A stretch of 64,000 nt of DNA. Origin: Candidatus Zipacnadia bacterium (GTDB lineage Bacteria; Armatimonadota; Zipacnadia; Zipacnadales; UBA5352). The position numbers and the translations under genes are program-made. The notes beneath the pieces are model-generated. The model saw only the letters and a list, made by a program, of their open reading frames with translations. It had not been told where the DNA came from and ran no database searches. This document shows positions 16,359 to 23,010 of this stretch, one piece after another (position 1 is the stretch's first letter; each line of letters opens with the position of its first letter). The DNA lies in contig JALGUJ010000001.1 of the NCBI GenBank assembly GCA_029820945.1, positions 55,914 to 119,913 of the forward strand, in the 5' to 3' direction.

Positions 16359-17705
16359 TCAGCTCTCGCCCGACCGCGGGTGCGGGCAGCAATCGCGCGA
16401 CACCGCCATCAGCAGCGCCAGCGAGATGAAGTTGACCATGACCGAGGTGCCGCCGTAACTGATGAAGGGCAGCGTAATGCCCGTCAGGGGGATCAGCTTG
16501 GTCACCCCGCCGATGATCACCAGCGCCTGCAGCGAGAAGACGACCGCGAGGCCGGCGCCGAGCAGCGCGCCGAAGGTGTCGCGCGAACTCCAGGCGATGC
16601 TGAAGGACCGGTGCGCGGCGAGCCCGAAGAGCGTGATGAGCGCGAGTGCGCCCGCCAGCCCGAGCTGCTGGGCGCCGACCGCGAAGATCAGGTCGGTGCT
16701 GGCCGCGGGGATCGTCTCCCCGCCCCCGGTGGCGAAGCCCGTGCCGAGCAGCCCGCCCTCCGCCAGGGCGAAGAGGCCCTGCAGGATCTGGTAGCCGCGC
16801 TCGGTCGGCTCGAGCCACGGGTTCAGCCACATGTCCACGCGCGCGGCCACGTGCGGGAAGGTCAGGTAGGCGGCGACACCGCCCACGATGAAGAGTGCCA
16901 GCGCGATGATGGCGTAGGACTTGCGGCCTGTGGCCAGGTACGTCATGGCCACGAAGAGGCCGAAGAAGAGCACCGCCGCCCCGAGGTCGCGCTGGCCGAC
17001 GAAGATCGCCAGGGAGAAGAGCACCATCAGCACCAGCGGCGCGATGTGCCGCAGGCGCGGCATCTGAAGGCCCGCCACCTCGTGGGTGTCCTCACGCAGC
17101 AGGTCGGCCCTCTCAGCGACGTATCCCGCCAGGAAGATGCACATCAGGACCTTCACCAGCTCCGTCGGCTGAAAGCGGAGCAGACCCGGGATCTCCAGCC
17201 AGAGCCTCGCGCCGCCGACCTCCACGCCGAAGGCGAGGGTGAGACCGACCAGCAGGATGGCCGCGAGGCCGCTGGTGTACTTCAGCCGGGCCAGATCGCG
17301 CACGTCCTCGATGAGGTAGTAGACCGCGACCATGAGCCCCGAGCCGGTCACCATCCAGACGATCTGCCGGGCGGCCTGGCTCTCATCGAGCTGCCACAGC
17401 AGCAGGAAGCCGAGGCCGGCAAGCATCGCCACGATGGGCAGCAGCCAGCGGTCGCGGCGCGGATCGGCCAGGTCGAGCATCAGCGCACCGGCGATGATCG
17501 CCCCCACGACCGTGAGCGCCCTGGGGAGCCGCCACAGCGGCTGCCCCGTGCCCAGGCACACCAGCAGGCCGCCCAGCCCCACGATGAGGGCCACCAGCAG
17601 GAGCAGGAGCAGCTCGGTGCGTTGGCCGCGCGGAATGGTACTCACCTCGAAGACGTGTGCGGCGAAGTGATCGGGCCACTGCGGGCCGGGCGCCTCAGCC
17701 CGCAC
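16359..17705 (-). CDS. rodA: SEDS peptidoglycan glycosyltransferase, RodA/FtsW family
   Basis: 448 residues, about ten membrane helices. Family motifs are QPTELVK, the catalytic-loop aspartate in GQRDLGAA, NPWLEPTERGYQILQ, LFALAEGGLLGTG and the C-terminal PLTGITLPFISYGGTS. The protein polymerises lipid II into glycan strands together with the adjacent class B PBP. The frame opens at GTG 17705, overlapping the fhaB stop by 11 bases. That site has a poor ribosome-binding sequence, so a start a few codons downstream near VSTIPRGQR is possible. The extra hydrophobic N-terminal helices before the SEDS core are as in the actinobacterial RodA of the fha-pknB cluster. Confidence 0.93.
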   Translation of the reverse strand: MRAEAPGPQWPDHFAAHVFEVSTIPRGQRTELLLLLLVALIVGLGGLLVCLGTGQPLWRLPRALTVVGAIIAGALMLDLADPRRDRWLLPIVAMLAGLGFLLLWQLDESQAARQIVWMVTGSGLMVAVYYLIEDVRDLARLKYTSGLAAILLVGLTLAFGVEVGGARLWLEIPGLLRFQPTELVKVLMCIFLAGYVAERADLLREDTHEVAGLQMPRLRHIAPLVLMVLFSLAIFVGQRDLGAAVLFFGLFVAMTYLATGRKSYAIIALALFIVGGVAAYLTFPHVAARVDMWLNPWLEPTERGYQILQGLFALAEGGLLGTGFATGGGETIPAASTDLIFAVGAQQLGLAGALALITLFGLAAHRSFSIAWSSRDTFGALLGAGLAVVFSLQALVIIGGVTKLIPLTGITLPFISYGGTSVMVNFISLALLMAVSRDCCPHPRSGES

Positions 17706-18297
17706 GGTACTGGAAGACGGTGTTGCCCAGGGCGATGCGGTCGCCGTCGCGGAGCTCGACCTCCTCCTCCACCCGCTCGCCGTTGACGAAGGTCCCGTTG
17801 GTGCTGCCGCGGTCCATCAGGATCCTGCGGCCGTCACGGAGGCAGATGAGGGCATGGCGGCTGGAGACGAAGCGGTCGTCGAGCTGCAGGGAGTTCTCCT
17901 CGCTGCGACCGATGGTCACGGCGGCGCTGAGCGGCAGCTCTTCCGCCACGTGATGGCTGTCATCGCCGCTCTCGAGCACGCGCAGACACGGGGCAGGCCG
18001 CTCGGCCGCCACCTCCGGCGCCGGCGCGCGCTCGTCTGCCGCAAGCGAAGGAGCCGGCTCTGCCTCGGCGGCGGGACGGGAGGGCTCGGGGGCCTGCGGT
18101 CGCGGCGCGGGCACCTCCGCAATGCGAGGGCGTTCGCGGCGCCGTCTGCCCGCTGCGGTCTCGCCCCGAGATCCCGTGCGGGCCGACTCGGCCGCAAGCT
18201 GGCTCATGATGCCGCGGAAGACCACCAGCACGAACGCGTAGAGGCCGACAAGCAGCGCATACTTGCCGATGGTCACCACTACACTCAGGTCCAACAC
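17695..18297 (-). CDS. fhaB: FHA-domain membrane protein, FhaB/FipA-like
   Basis: 200 residues: one N-terminal membrane helix (about 11-28), a long Arg/Pro/Ala/Glu-rich linker, and a C-terminal FHA domain (about 115-198). The phosphothreonine-binding residues are intact: TIGRSEENSLQL, SSRHA and RGSTNGTFVNG. FHA domains bind phosphothreonine made by kinases such as the PknB encoded in the same operon. In Mycobacterium the equivalent protein links PknB signalling to FtsZ and septal synthesis. The start is GTG 18297 with GGAGG upstream, 69 bases after fhaA. Confidence 0.9.
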   Translation of the reverse strand: MLDLSVVVTIGKYALLVGLYAFVLVVFRGIMSQLAAESARTGSRGETAAGRRRRERPRIAEVPAPRPQAPEPSRPAAEAEPAPSLAADERAPAPEVAAERPAPCLRVLESGDDSHHVAEELPLSAAVTIGRSEENSLQLDDRFVSSRHALICLRDGRRILMDRGSTNGTFVNGERVEEEVELRDGDRIALGNTVFQYRAG

Positions 18298-18366
18298 AAC
18301 ACCTCCAGCGCCGCGGAGCCCGGTGCCGTCCGCCGCGCCCTCGGACCGTCGCTCGGCTGCGGGCCC

Positions 18367-19026
18367 TCAGCTCCCGTGTCGGCGGAAGCGCAACTGCACG
18401 AGGCCGACCTCGATCAGGTCGCCGTCCGCCAGCAGCGCCTCGCTCACCTCGTCCGAGTTCAGGAACGTCCCGTTGCGACTTCCGAGGTCGCGCAGCACGT
18501 AGCCGCGGTAGGTCCACTCGATCTCGGCGTGCCGCCGCGACACGGCCGGCTCGGCCAGGACGATCTCGCACCCGGCATCGCGACCGATGACGGCACGCTC
18601 GCCGATCTCGAAGCTCTGCGGCCCGGCCTGCCCGGCCACCAGCAGCAGCCGCGCCCCCGGCGCGTCTTCATCGAGGCCGCGCTCGACGGCCATCCGCCCC
18701 ACGCGCCCGCCGCCCTCCAGGGTGACCAGGACGGCATCGCCGTAGGCCCAGCCCTGCTCCCGGGCATACTCCGCCAGGTGGCGGCCGATCTGCTCGGCCA
18801 CCTCATCGCGCACCTCGCCCAGATTCGCCAGGTCCTCATCGGCCAGCCGGACCGTGAAGCGGTTCGGCACGTAGGGCACGTCCATCCCCAGCAGCTTCCC
18901 CTCGGCCATCTCCGACTGCAGGCGGCGTGCGATCTCGAGCGGATGTACACCGCCACCCGCCAGGCGCGCCAGCCCGCCGTCGATCGCCGACTGCAGCGCG
19001 GCCTCAAGACGCGCGAGGAATGACAG
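18367..19026 (-). CDS. fhaA: FhaA-like protein (DUF3662 plus FHA), probable CTG start
   Basis: 219 residues if translation begins at CTG 19026. The N-terminal DUF3662 domain (SFLARLEAALQSAIDGG, then VHPLEIARRLQSEM and VPNRFTV) starts exactly where the family normally starts. There is no ATG, GTG or TTG in frame before Met40 (18909), which would cut the domain in half. GGGGAGGAG sits six bases before the CTG. The C-terminal FHA domain (about 140-215) has VIGRDAGCEIVL, SRRHAEI and LGSRNGTFLN. FhaA in actinobacteria binds phosphorylated MviN/MurJ and regulates wall synthesis. It is the first gene of the fhaA-fhaB-rodA-pbpA-pknB operon. Confidence 0.88.
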   Translation of the reverse strand: MSFLARLEAALQSAIDGGLARLAGGGVHPLEIARRLQSEMAEGKLLGMDVPYVPNRFTVRLADEDLANLGEVRDEVAEQIGRHLAEYAREQGWAYGDAVLVTLEGGGRVGRMAVERGLDEDAPGARLLLVAGQAGPQSFEIGERAVIGRDAGCEIVLAEPAVSRRHAEIEWTYRGYVLRDLGSRNGTFLNSDEVSEALLADGDLIEVGLVQLRFRRHGS

Positions 19027-19051
19027 CGCTATCTCCTCCCCACCGTCAAGG

Positions 19052-19081
19052 ATTATAGCAAACGCGGAGGCGGGGTGTCAC
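19052..19081 (-). promoter_or_regulatory. Sigma70-type promoter of the fhaA-pknB operon
   Basis: On the minus strand a perfect -10 box TATAAT (19057-19052) is preceded by GTGACA (19081-19076) with an 18-base spacer. Initiation about seven bases downstream would leave a leader of roughly 20 bases that carries the GGGGAGGAG site and the CTG start of fhaA. Confidence 0.75.
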
Positions 19082-19109
19082 TAGTGTTGCGTTGCAGGAC
19101 TGCGCGTGG

Positions 19110-19185
19110 GTTGCCGGGCACGGCAACGGCACCTCACCCCCCTCTCCCTGGAAACCGCACAGGACGCGGTTTCAGGCGGGAGAGC
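19110..19185. repeat. REP-like palindromic hairpins between aspD and the fhaA operon
   Basis: Two hairpins lie in the 325-base gap 19027-19351. GTTGCCG/CGGCAAC is at 19110-19127 around a 4-base loop. GAAACCGC/GCGGTTTC is at 19151-19173 around a 7-base loop, and the outer arms CTCTCCC and GGGAGAG extend the second stem to about 19143-19185. A third weak stem (GGAGGC/GCCTCC) follows near 19260. The gap holds no gene. The hairpins may act as transcription terminators or mRNA-end structures, or be dispersed repeats. Confidence 0.5.
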
Positions 19186-19351
19186 GCGAGAACACAACCG
19201 GTGGCGATCATGCGCGAACGGTGCGGATTGCCCAACATTCAACGCTTGTGCCCTCCCGCAGGAGGCGTCATGTGCCTCCCAGGGCGGGGGAGGTCACTCG
19301 AGGCCACGCCAACTTGTGCAGGCAAGCACCAGGACGGCCGCGCCGGCCGGG

Positions 19352-20938
19352 TCACTCCCGCCCGAATGCCTCCAGCGCGTCCCCCAGGCGCCTCCCAAGC
19401 TCCCGGGCCTGCTCGGTGCTGACGGACGGGAAGCAGGCGCGCACCGACCACTCGCCCGCGCCGAAGCCCTCGCCCGGGGTCAGGATCACCTTCCACTCGC
19501 GCGCCAGGCGCCTCATCAGCGTCCAGAGATCCTGACTCTGGAGCGCCTGCGCGAGTTCCGCGCCGCCGCGCGCGCGGGCCACCTCGATCAGGTCGATGAT
19601 CGTACTGTAGCGGCTGCTGGGACCGTGCAGCCATTCCGGCGCGGGCAGGCCCAGCCCGTCGTAGAGCGCCTCGACGCGATCGGTCAGCTCCCCGCGCACC
19701 CAGCCGAAGTAGCGTTCGCTCTCGGGCTCGACCATATCGTACACCGCACACAGGCACAGCAGCGCCTGCAGCGGCGTGGAGAGCCCGCTCATGTGCGTGA
19801 AGCTCACGCCCCGGCTGTCGGCCACCACCCGTTCGGCGAACGGCATCTCCGCGGGCCTCATGGCGCGCCGGCGGTAGCGCTCGTGCGCCACTTCCCCCTC
19901 GTCGAGGCCCGCCAGAGCGCGCTGCGCGGCGCACTGGGGATGCACCAACACGACGCCCAGCCTGGCGCCGGCCAGCCCGAAGTCCTTCGATACGCTGTAG
20001 ACGCCGATGGTGTTGCGGGGCAGCCGGCGGATCTCCGTCTCGACGGGCCGGTCGAGGAAGTGCATGTAGACGTAGTCGGCGATGACAAGCAGGTCGGGGT
20101 GGGCCCCGACCGCCTCCTCCAGCGCGTCGATGCTCGCCGGATCGGTGACCACCGGAACGGGATTCCCCGGCGAGACCGAGATCGCCAGCCGCAGCCGCCG
20201 ATCCCTGAGCCTGGCGAGCTCCCCCGGCCGGGCGGCCCAGCCGGCGCCCGGGTCGCGCCCGATCGGCACCACCTCGCAGCCGAGCTGGCACTCCACGAGG
20301 TCGCGCAGCGGCTCGTAGGTGGGCCACCACATCGCCACGCGATCTCCCGCGGAGACGAGGCCGTTCCGGGCCAGGGTGGCCGCGACCTGAGCGATGCCCG
20401 TGGTGGCGCCCTCGCAGGCGATGACGTCGAACTGCGACGCCAGGGCTAAGTCGTCAGCGAAGAGCAGTGGCGCGAGGTAGCGCGTCAAGATGGGCTGCAC
20501 GAAGTCCAGGGTCGGCGGGCTGGCGTAGCCGCGCCCCGCGGCGGCCTCGGTGAACTGGTAGACGATACGGTCCGGCGAGCGGTCCGCCAGCACCTCATCG
20601 GCCAGGAACCGCCATGCCCGGCCCAGGAACTCGCACCCAGCCGCCAGGCCTGCGGGGCCGCCGGCGCATTCGCGGGCGAAGGCCTCGAAGCCCGCGTGAT
20701 GCTGGGTCTCCGGATCGAGAGCCAGCACCACCTCGCCATCGTTCGCGGGGGTCTGCGCCGCCTGCACGGCATAGAGGCCGAGCGCGTGCCAGGCGTTGAG
20801 CACGTGCCTGAGCTGCCAGTTCGCGGCCCCCCGCGACGCGTCCAGCAACTCCAGATCATCTCTGGGCGACCGCGCGGCCTCATCCACCAGCAGACCGCGC
20901 AGCAGGAACGGGCTCTTGTCCGCTACCCTGAAGTCCAA
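19352..20938 (-). CDS. PLP-dependent aspartate 4-decarboxylase-like aminotransferase
   Basis: About 528 residues, a fold-type I PLP enzyme. The length and the long N-terminal part (KSPFLLRGLLVDEA, then DASRGAANWQLR and LGLYAVQAA) match bifunctional L-aspartate 4-decarboxylase/aminotransferase (AspD) rather than ordinary aminotransferases of about 400 residues. The PLP lysine lies in YSVSKDFGLAGARLG, with SPGNPVP, ADYVY and WSVRACFPS (substrate-carboxylate Arg) also present. AspD converts aspartate to alanine and CO2. TTG 20938 was chosen because GGAGGAG lies six bases before it; ATG 20965 and GTG 20968 lack a site. No AspT aspartate-alanine antiporter gene is adjacent, so the assignment is by homology pattern only. 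Confidence 0.75.
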   Translation of the reverse strand: MDFRVADKSPFLLRGLLVDEAARSPRDDLELLDASRGAANWQLRHVLNAWHALGLYAVQAAQTPANDGEVVLALDPETQHHAGFEAFARECAGGPAGLAAGCEFLGRAWRFLADEVLADRSPDRIVYQFTEAAAGRGYASPPTLDFVQPILTRYLAPLLFADDLALASQFDVIACEGATTGIAQVAATLARNGLVSAGDRVAMWWPTYEPLRDLVECQLGCEVVPIGRDPGAGWAARPGELARLRDRRLRLAISVSPGNPVPVVTDPASIDALEEAVGAHPDLLVIADYVYMHFLDRPVETEIRRLPRNTIGVYSVSKDFGLAGARLGVVLVHPQCAAQRALAGLDEGEVAHERYRRRAMRPAEMPFAERVVADSRGVSFTHMSGLSTPLQALLCLCAVYDMVEPESERYFGWVRGELTDRVEALYDGLGLPAPEWLHGPSSRYSTIIDLIEVARARGGAELAQALQSQDLWTLMRRLAREWKVILTPGEGFGAGEWSVRACFPSVSTEQARELGRRLGDALEAFGRE

Positions 20939-21031
20939 GCGGCTCTCCTCCGATGCCCCGGACATCACGAAGGGCCTGAGCCCATAGTGTACCGGCCCTG
21001 CGCCCCACGGTCAACTCGCATGCCCGACCCG

Positions 21032-21213
21032 GGCAGCATCCAGATTCGTGTGGATGCGCGCAGCGAGCGGCGACGTCCCGTGCCTGCGCATCCCGCTCCT
21101 GGGCGGGAGGGACCGGGGGGTGAGCCCAACCCCGTTGCGGCGCAAACGCCTGCAGAGCAACGACCTGCCGATGGGGGCGTCCGTGTGTCATCCACAGGAA
21201 TCTGGATGCTCTC
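21032..21213. mobile_element. MITE-like element, copy 2 (182 bp)
   Basis: It has the same terminal inverted repeats as copies 1 and 3 and is flanked by a perfect 9-bp direct repeat CCCGACCCG (21023-21031 and 21214-21222). The left half matches the other copies. The right-central part (about 21118-21170) is different and longer, so the interior has been exchanged or has diverged. It lies in the gap between aspD and the tmRNA gene; 21223-21366 shows nothing further apart from a palindrome at its start. Confidence 0.85.
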
Positions 21214-21366
21214 CCCGACCCGTCGGGTCAGCGGGATAGTCACCGATCCGCTGAATGTAGGGAGAACGCTGGCCCGCGTGGCGACCGTGGTGATTATGAA
21301 CTTTGCGAGGCCTCCGCGCGTCAATTCTTATGCAGCAGGCCAGAGCTGCCGAGGACGAATATCCCG

Positions 21367-21395
21367 TTTACAGCAGTCCTCGTCTCTGGTATACT
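21367..21395 (+). promoter_or_regulatory. Promoter of the tmRNA gene
   Basis: TTTACA (21367-21372) and TATACT (21390-21395) are separated by 17 bases, a near-consensus housekeeping promoter. Transcription would begin about 20 bases before the mature 5' end of tmRNA. Confidence 0.8.
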
Positions 21396-21421
21396 TTTCC
21401 CTGCGCACGTTGACAAGTGGT

Positions 21422-21767
21422 GGGGGCGATCGGAATCGACGGGGAGCTGGTGAGTCGGGGCTGCGAGCCGAGATCTCCGGTTCTCGTTAAACCCGGAACC
21501 TCAACAACTGCCAACACCGATTTGGCACTCGCGGCTTAACGTCGCGACGTCCGCCTGACCTTCGCCGATCAGGCCAGGGCCGGACGTCATGAGATCGGCC
21601 GAAGCGTCTGCCTTTGCCCGATTAGCAGACGGGGGTAAGAGAATCGGGCCTGCCGATGGGGACCGCGCGCCCGGGGGCCTCCTCGGTCAACCAAAGCGGG
21701 CGCTACGCTCGTAGACGCTTCGGACACCCCTCTTCGGACGCGGGTTCAATTCCCGCCGCCTCCACCA
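21422..21767 (+). ncRNA. ssrA: Transfer-messenger RNA (tmRNA)
   Basis: One-piece tmRNA of about 346 nt. The 5' end GGGGGCG pairs with CGCCTCC before the encoded ACCA at 21764-21767. The conserved 5' block GATCGGAATCGACGGGG and the T-arm GCGGGTTCAATTCCCGC (21740-21756) are present. The tag frame begins at the GCC at 21510 and reads A-N-T-D-L-A-L-A-A followed by TAA (21537-21539). Tagged proteins ending in LAA are degraded by ClpXP-type proteases. With SmpB it rescues stalled ribosomes. The resume codon was inferred from the tag ending, not from a structure calculation. Confidence 0.96.
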
Positions 21768-21782
21768 GTTGCCATCGTGCAA

Positions 21783-21814
21783 CGCCCGCCGAGCGCCCTG
21801 TGCGCCGGCGGGCG
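21783..21814 (+). terminator. GC-rich terminator between tmRNA and the Rrf2 gene
   Basis: CGCCCGCCG (21783-21791) pairs with CGGCGGGCG (21806-21814) around a 14-base loop. It lies 16 bases after the tmRNA and before the stop of the convergent Rrf2 gene. There is no T-run, so the hairpin may serve both directions or need a factor. Confidence 0.55.
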
Positions 21815-21844
21815 GTCTCAGTTCTGCCGGGCCACCGGCACCGC

Positions 21845-22270
21845 TCACGTCGATTGGCCGTGGTGCTCGCGGATCAGATCACTGAAGGTCGTGCCATCGT
21901 AGATTTCCGCCACGGCCGCCCGCGCCTGCTCCCACATGCCGTGGAACGCGCAGGAGCCGTACAGGTCGCACGTGGCCGCGCCGCCCTCCCTCATGCAGTG
22001 CACGGGCACCAGTGGCCCCTGGATGAAGCGGATGACCTCGCCCACCGGCGTCTCACGCTCAGGGTCGGCGAGCATGTAGCCCCCCTCCCTGCCCCGCTTG
22101 GACTCAATGAACCCGCCGCGCTTGAGCTGCGCGAGTATGTTCTCCAGAAAGCGTGGGGGGATCGACTGCGCCGCCGCGATCTCCCCGCTCTTGACCGGCC
22201 AGTCGTCGTGGCGCAGCGTGATCTCGTACATGGCACGCAGCGCATACTGGCATTTCTGCGACAGGACCAC
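21845..22270 (-). CDS. Rrf2-family transcriptional regulator with three cysteines
   Basis: 141 residues: a winged-helix DNA-binding domain (VLSQKCQYALRAMYEI, then IPPRFLENILAQLKRGGFIES and GREGGYML), a dimerisation helix, and the cysteines in HCMREGGAATCDLYGSC. Three cysteines in this loop are typical of Rrf2 members that hold a [2Fe-2S] or [4Fe-4S] cluster (IscR, NsrR, RsrR). The first spacing here is eight residues rather than IscR's five, so redox, NO or cysteine sensing cannot be told apart. The start is GTG 22270 with GGGGAGGAG six bases upstream. No cysteine or Fe-S gene is adjacent. Confidence 0.9.
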   Translation of the reverse strand: MVLSQKCQYALRAMYEITLRHDDWPVKSGEIAAAQSIPPRFLENILAQLKRGGFIESKRGREGGYMLADPERETPVGEVIRFIQGPLVPVHCMREGGAATCDLYGSCAFHGMWEQARAAVAEIYDGTTFSDLIREHHGQST

Positions 22271-22508
22271 GGCCGTCTCCTCCCCGACACCCCAGGCTCG
22301 AGTTCACCCAGGCGTCATTGGCGTCAGGGATGTTTCCACAGCCGTGCCCTCGATGCCTCCTCCGGTGGCTCTGCCCTCACCTTCCCCGGGCCTCCACATC
22401 CCGGTGCCTGAGCAGCTCCTGGTGCTGCGTCGGCAATACCGGTCGCCCCGCCATGCAGCACACGACGGAGTGGGGTGGGCGGCGCGAGAGCCACAACGGC
22501 GCAACGGC

Positions 22509-22618
22509 GGGCGGCGTAGGCACGCCGCCCCTCCCGACGAATCCGCCGGGTCCGTGGCACGGGCGCCTCGCCCGTGAGCCGTTTGTCGTCTTGTAGGGCG
22601 CGGCACAGGTCCGCGCCC
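22509..22618. repeat. Cluster of three strong GC-rich hairpins in a 740-bp gene-free region
   Basis: Three perfect stem-loops are arranged in series: GGGCGGCGT/ACGCCGCCC (22509-22530, 4-base loop), CACGGGCG/CGCCCGTG (22558-22576, 3-base loop) and GGGCGCGG/CCGCGCCC (22596-22618, 7-base loop). The whole gap 22271-23010 has no frame with gene-like codon use. The rest of it (22619-22960) shows only a weak GTATG/CATAC stem. The hairpins look like intergenic palindromic repeats. Confidence 0.6.
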
Positions 22619-23010
22619 CGCCGTTGTCGGCAGGCGCCGGCTCGGGTTCCATGCCGGCCCGATGTTCGTGGAATAGAGAGACGAGAGTTCGCGACACGAG
22701 AACGATGGGCCGGGGTGGAACCCGATCCCGCCAACGGGCAGGATCACCCTCCATGGGATGCACGACGGCACGGGCCGGCTTGGGCGCGAATACATGACAT
22801 TCGCGGCTCAGGCGGTCCCTCCAGCGGCAAATGCCAGCCTCTCAGTATGTGGGTCATACACAGGCGTACGGCGGCGCGCGCCGTCGAGCCAAAGGAAGGG
22901 CACATAAACCTGGCCGCTGCCCCGCACGCTTCGCCCCTTGCGTGCCGACGCCGCTTTCCGGTAAACTCGCACACTACCGGGAACATCCCACGCAGAAGTG
23001 ATTCGACGCG

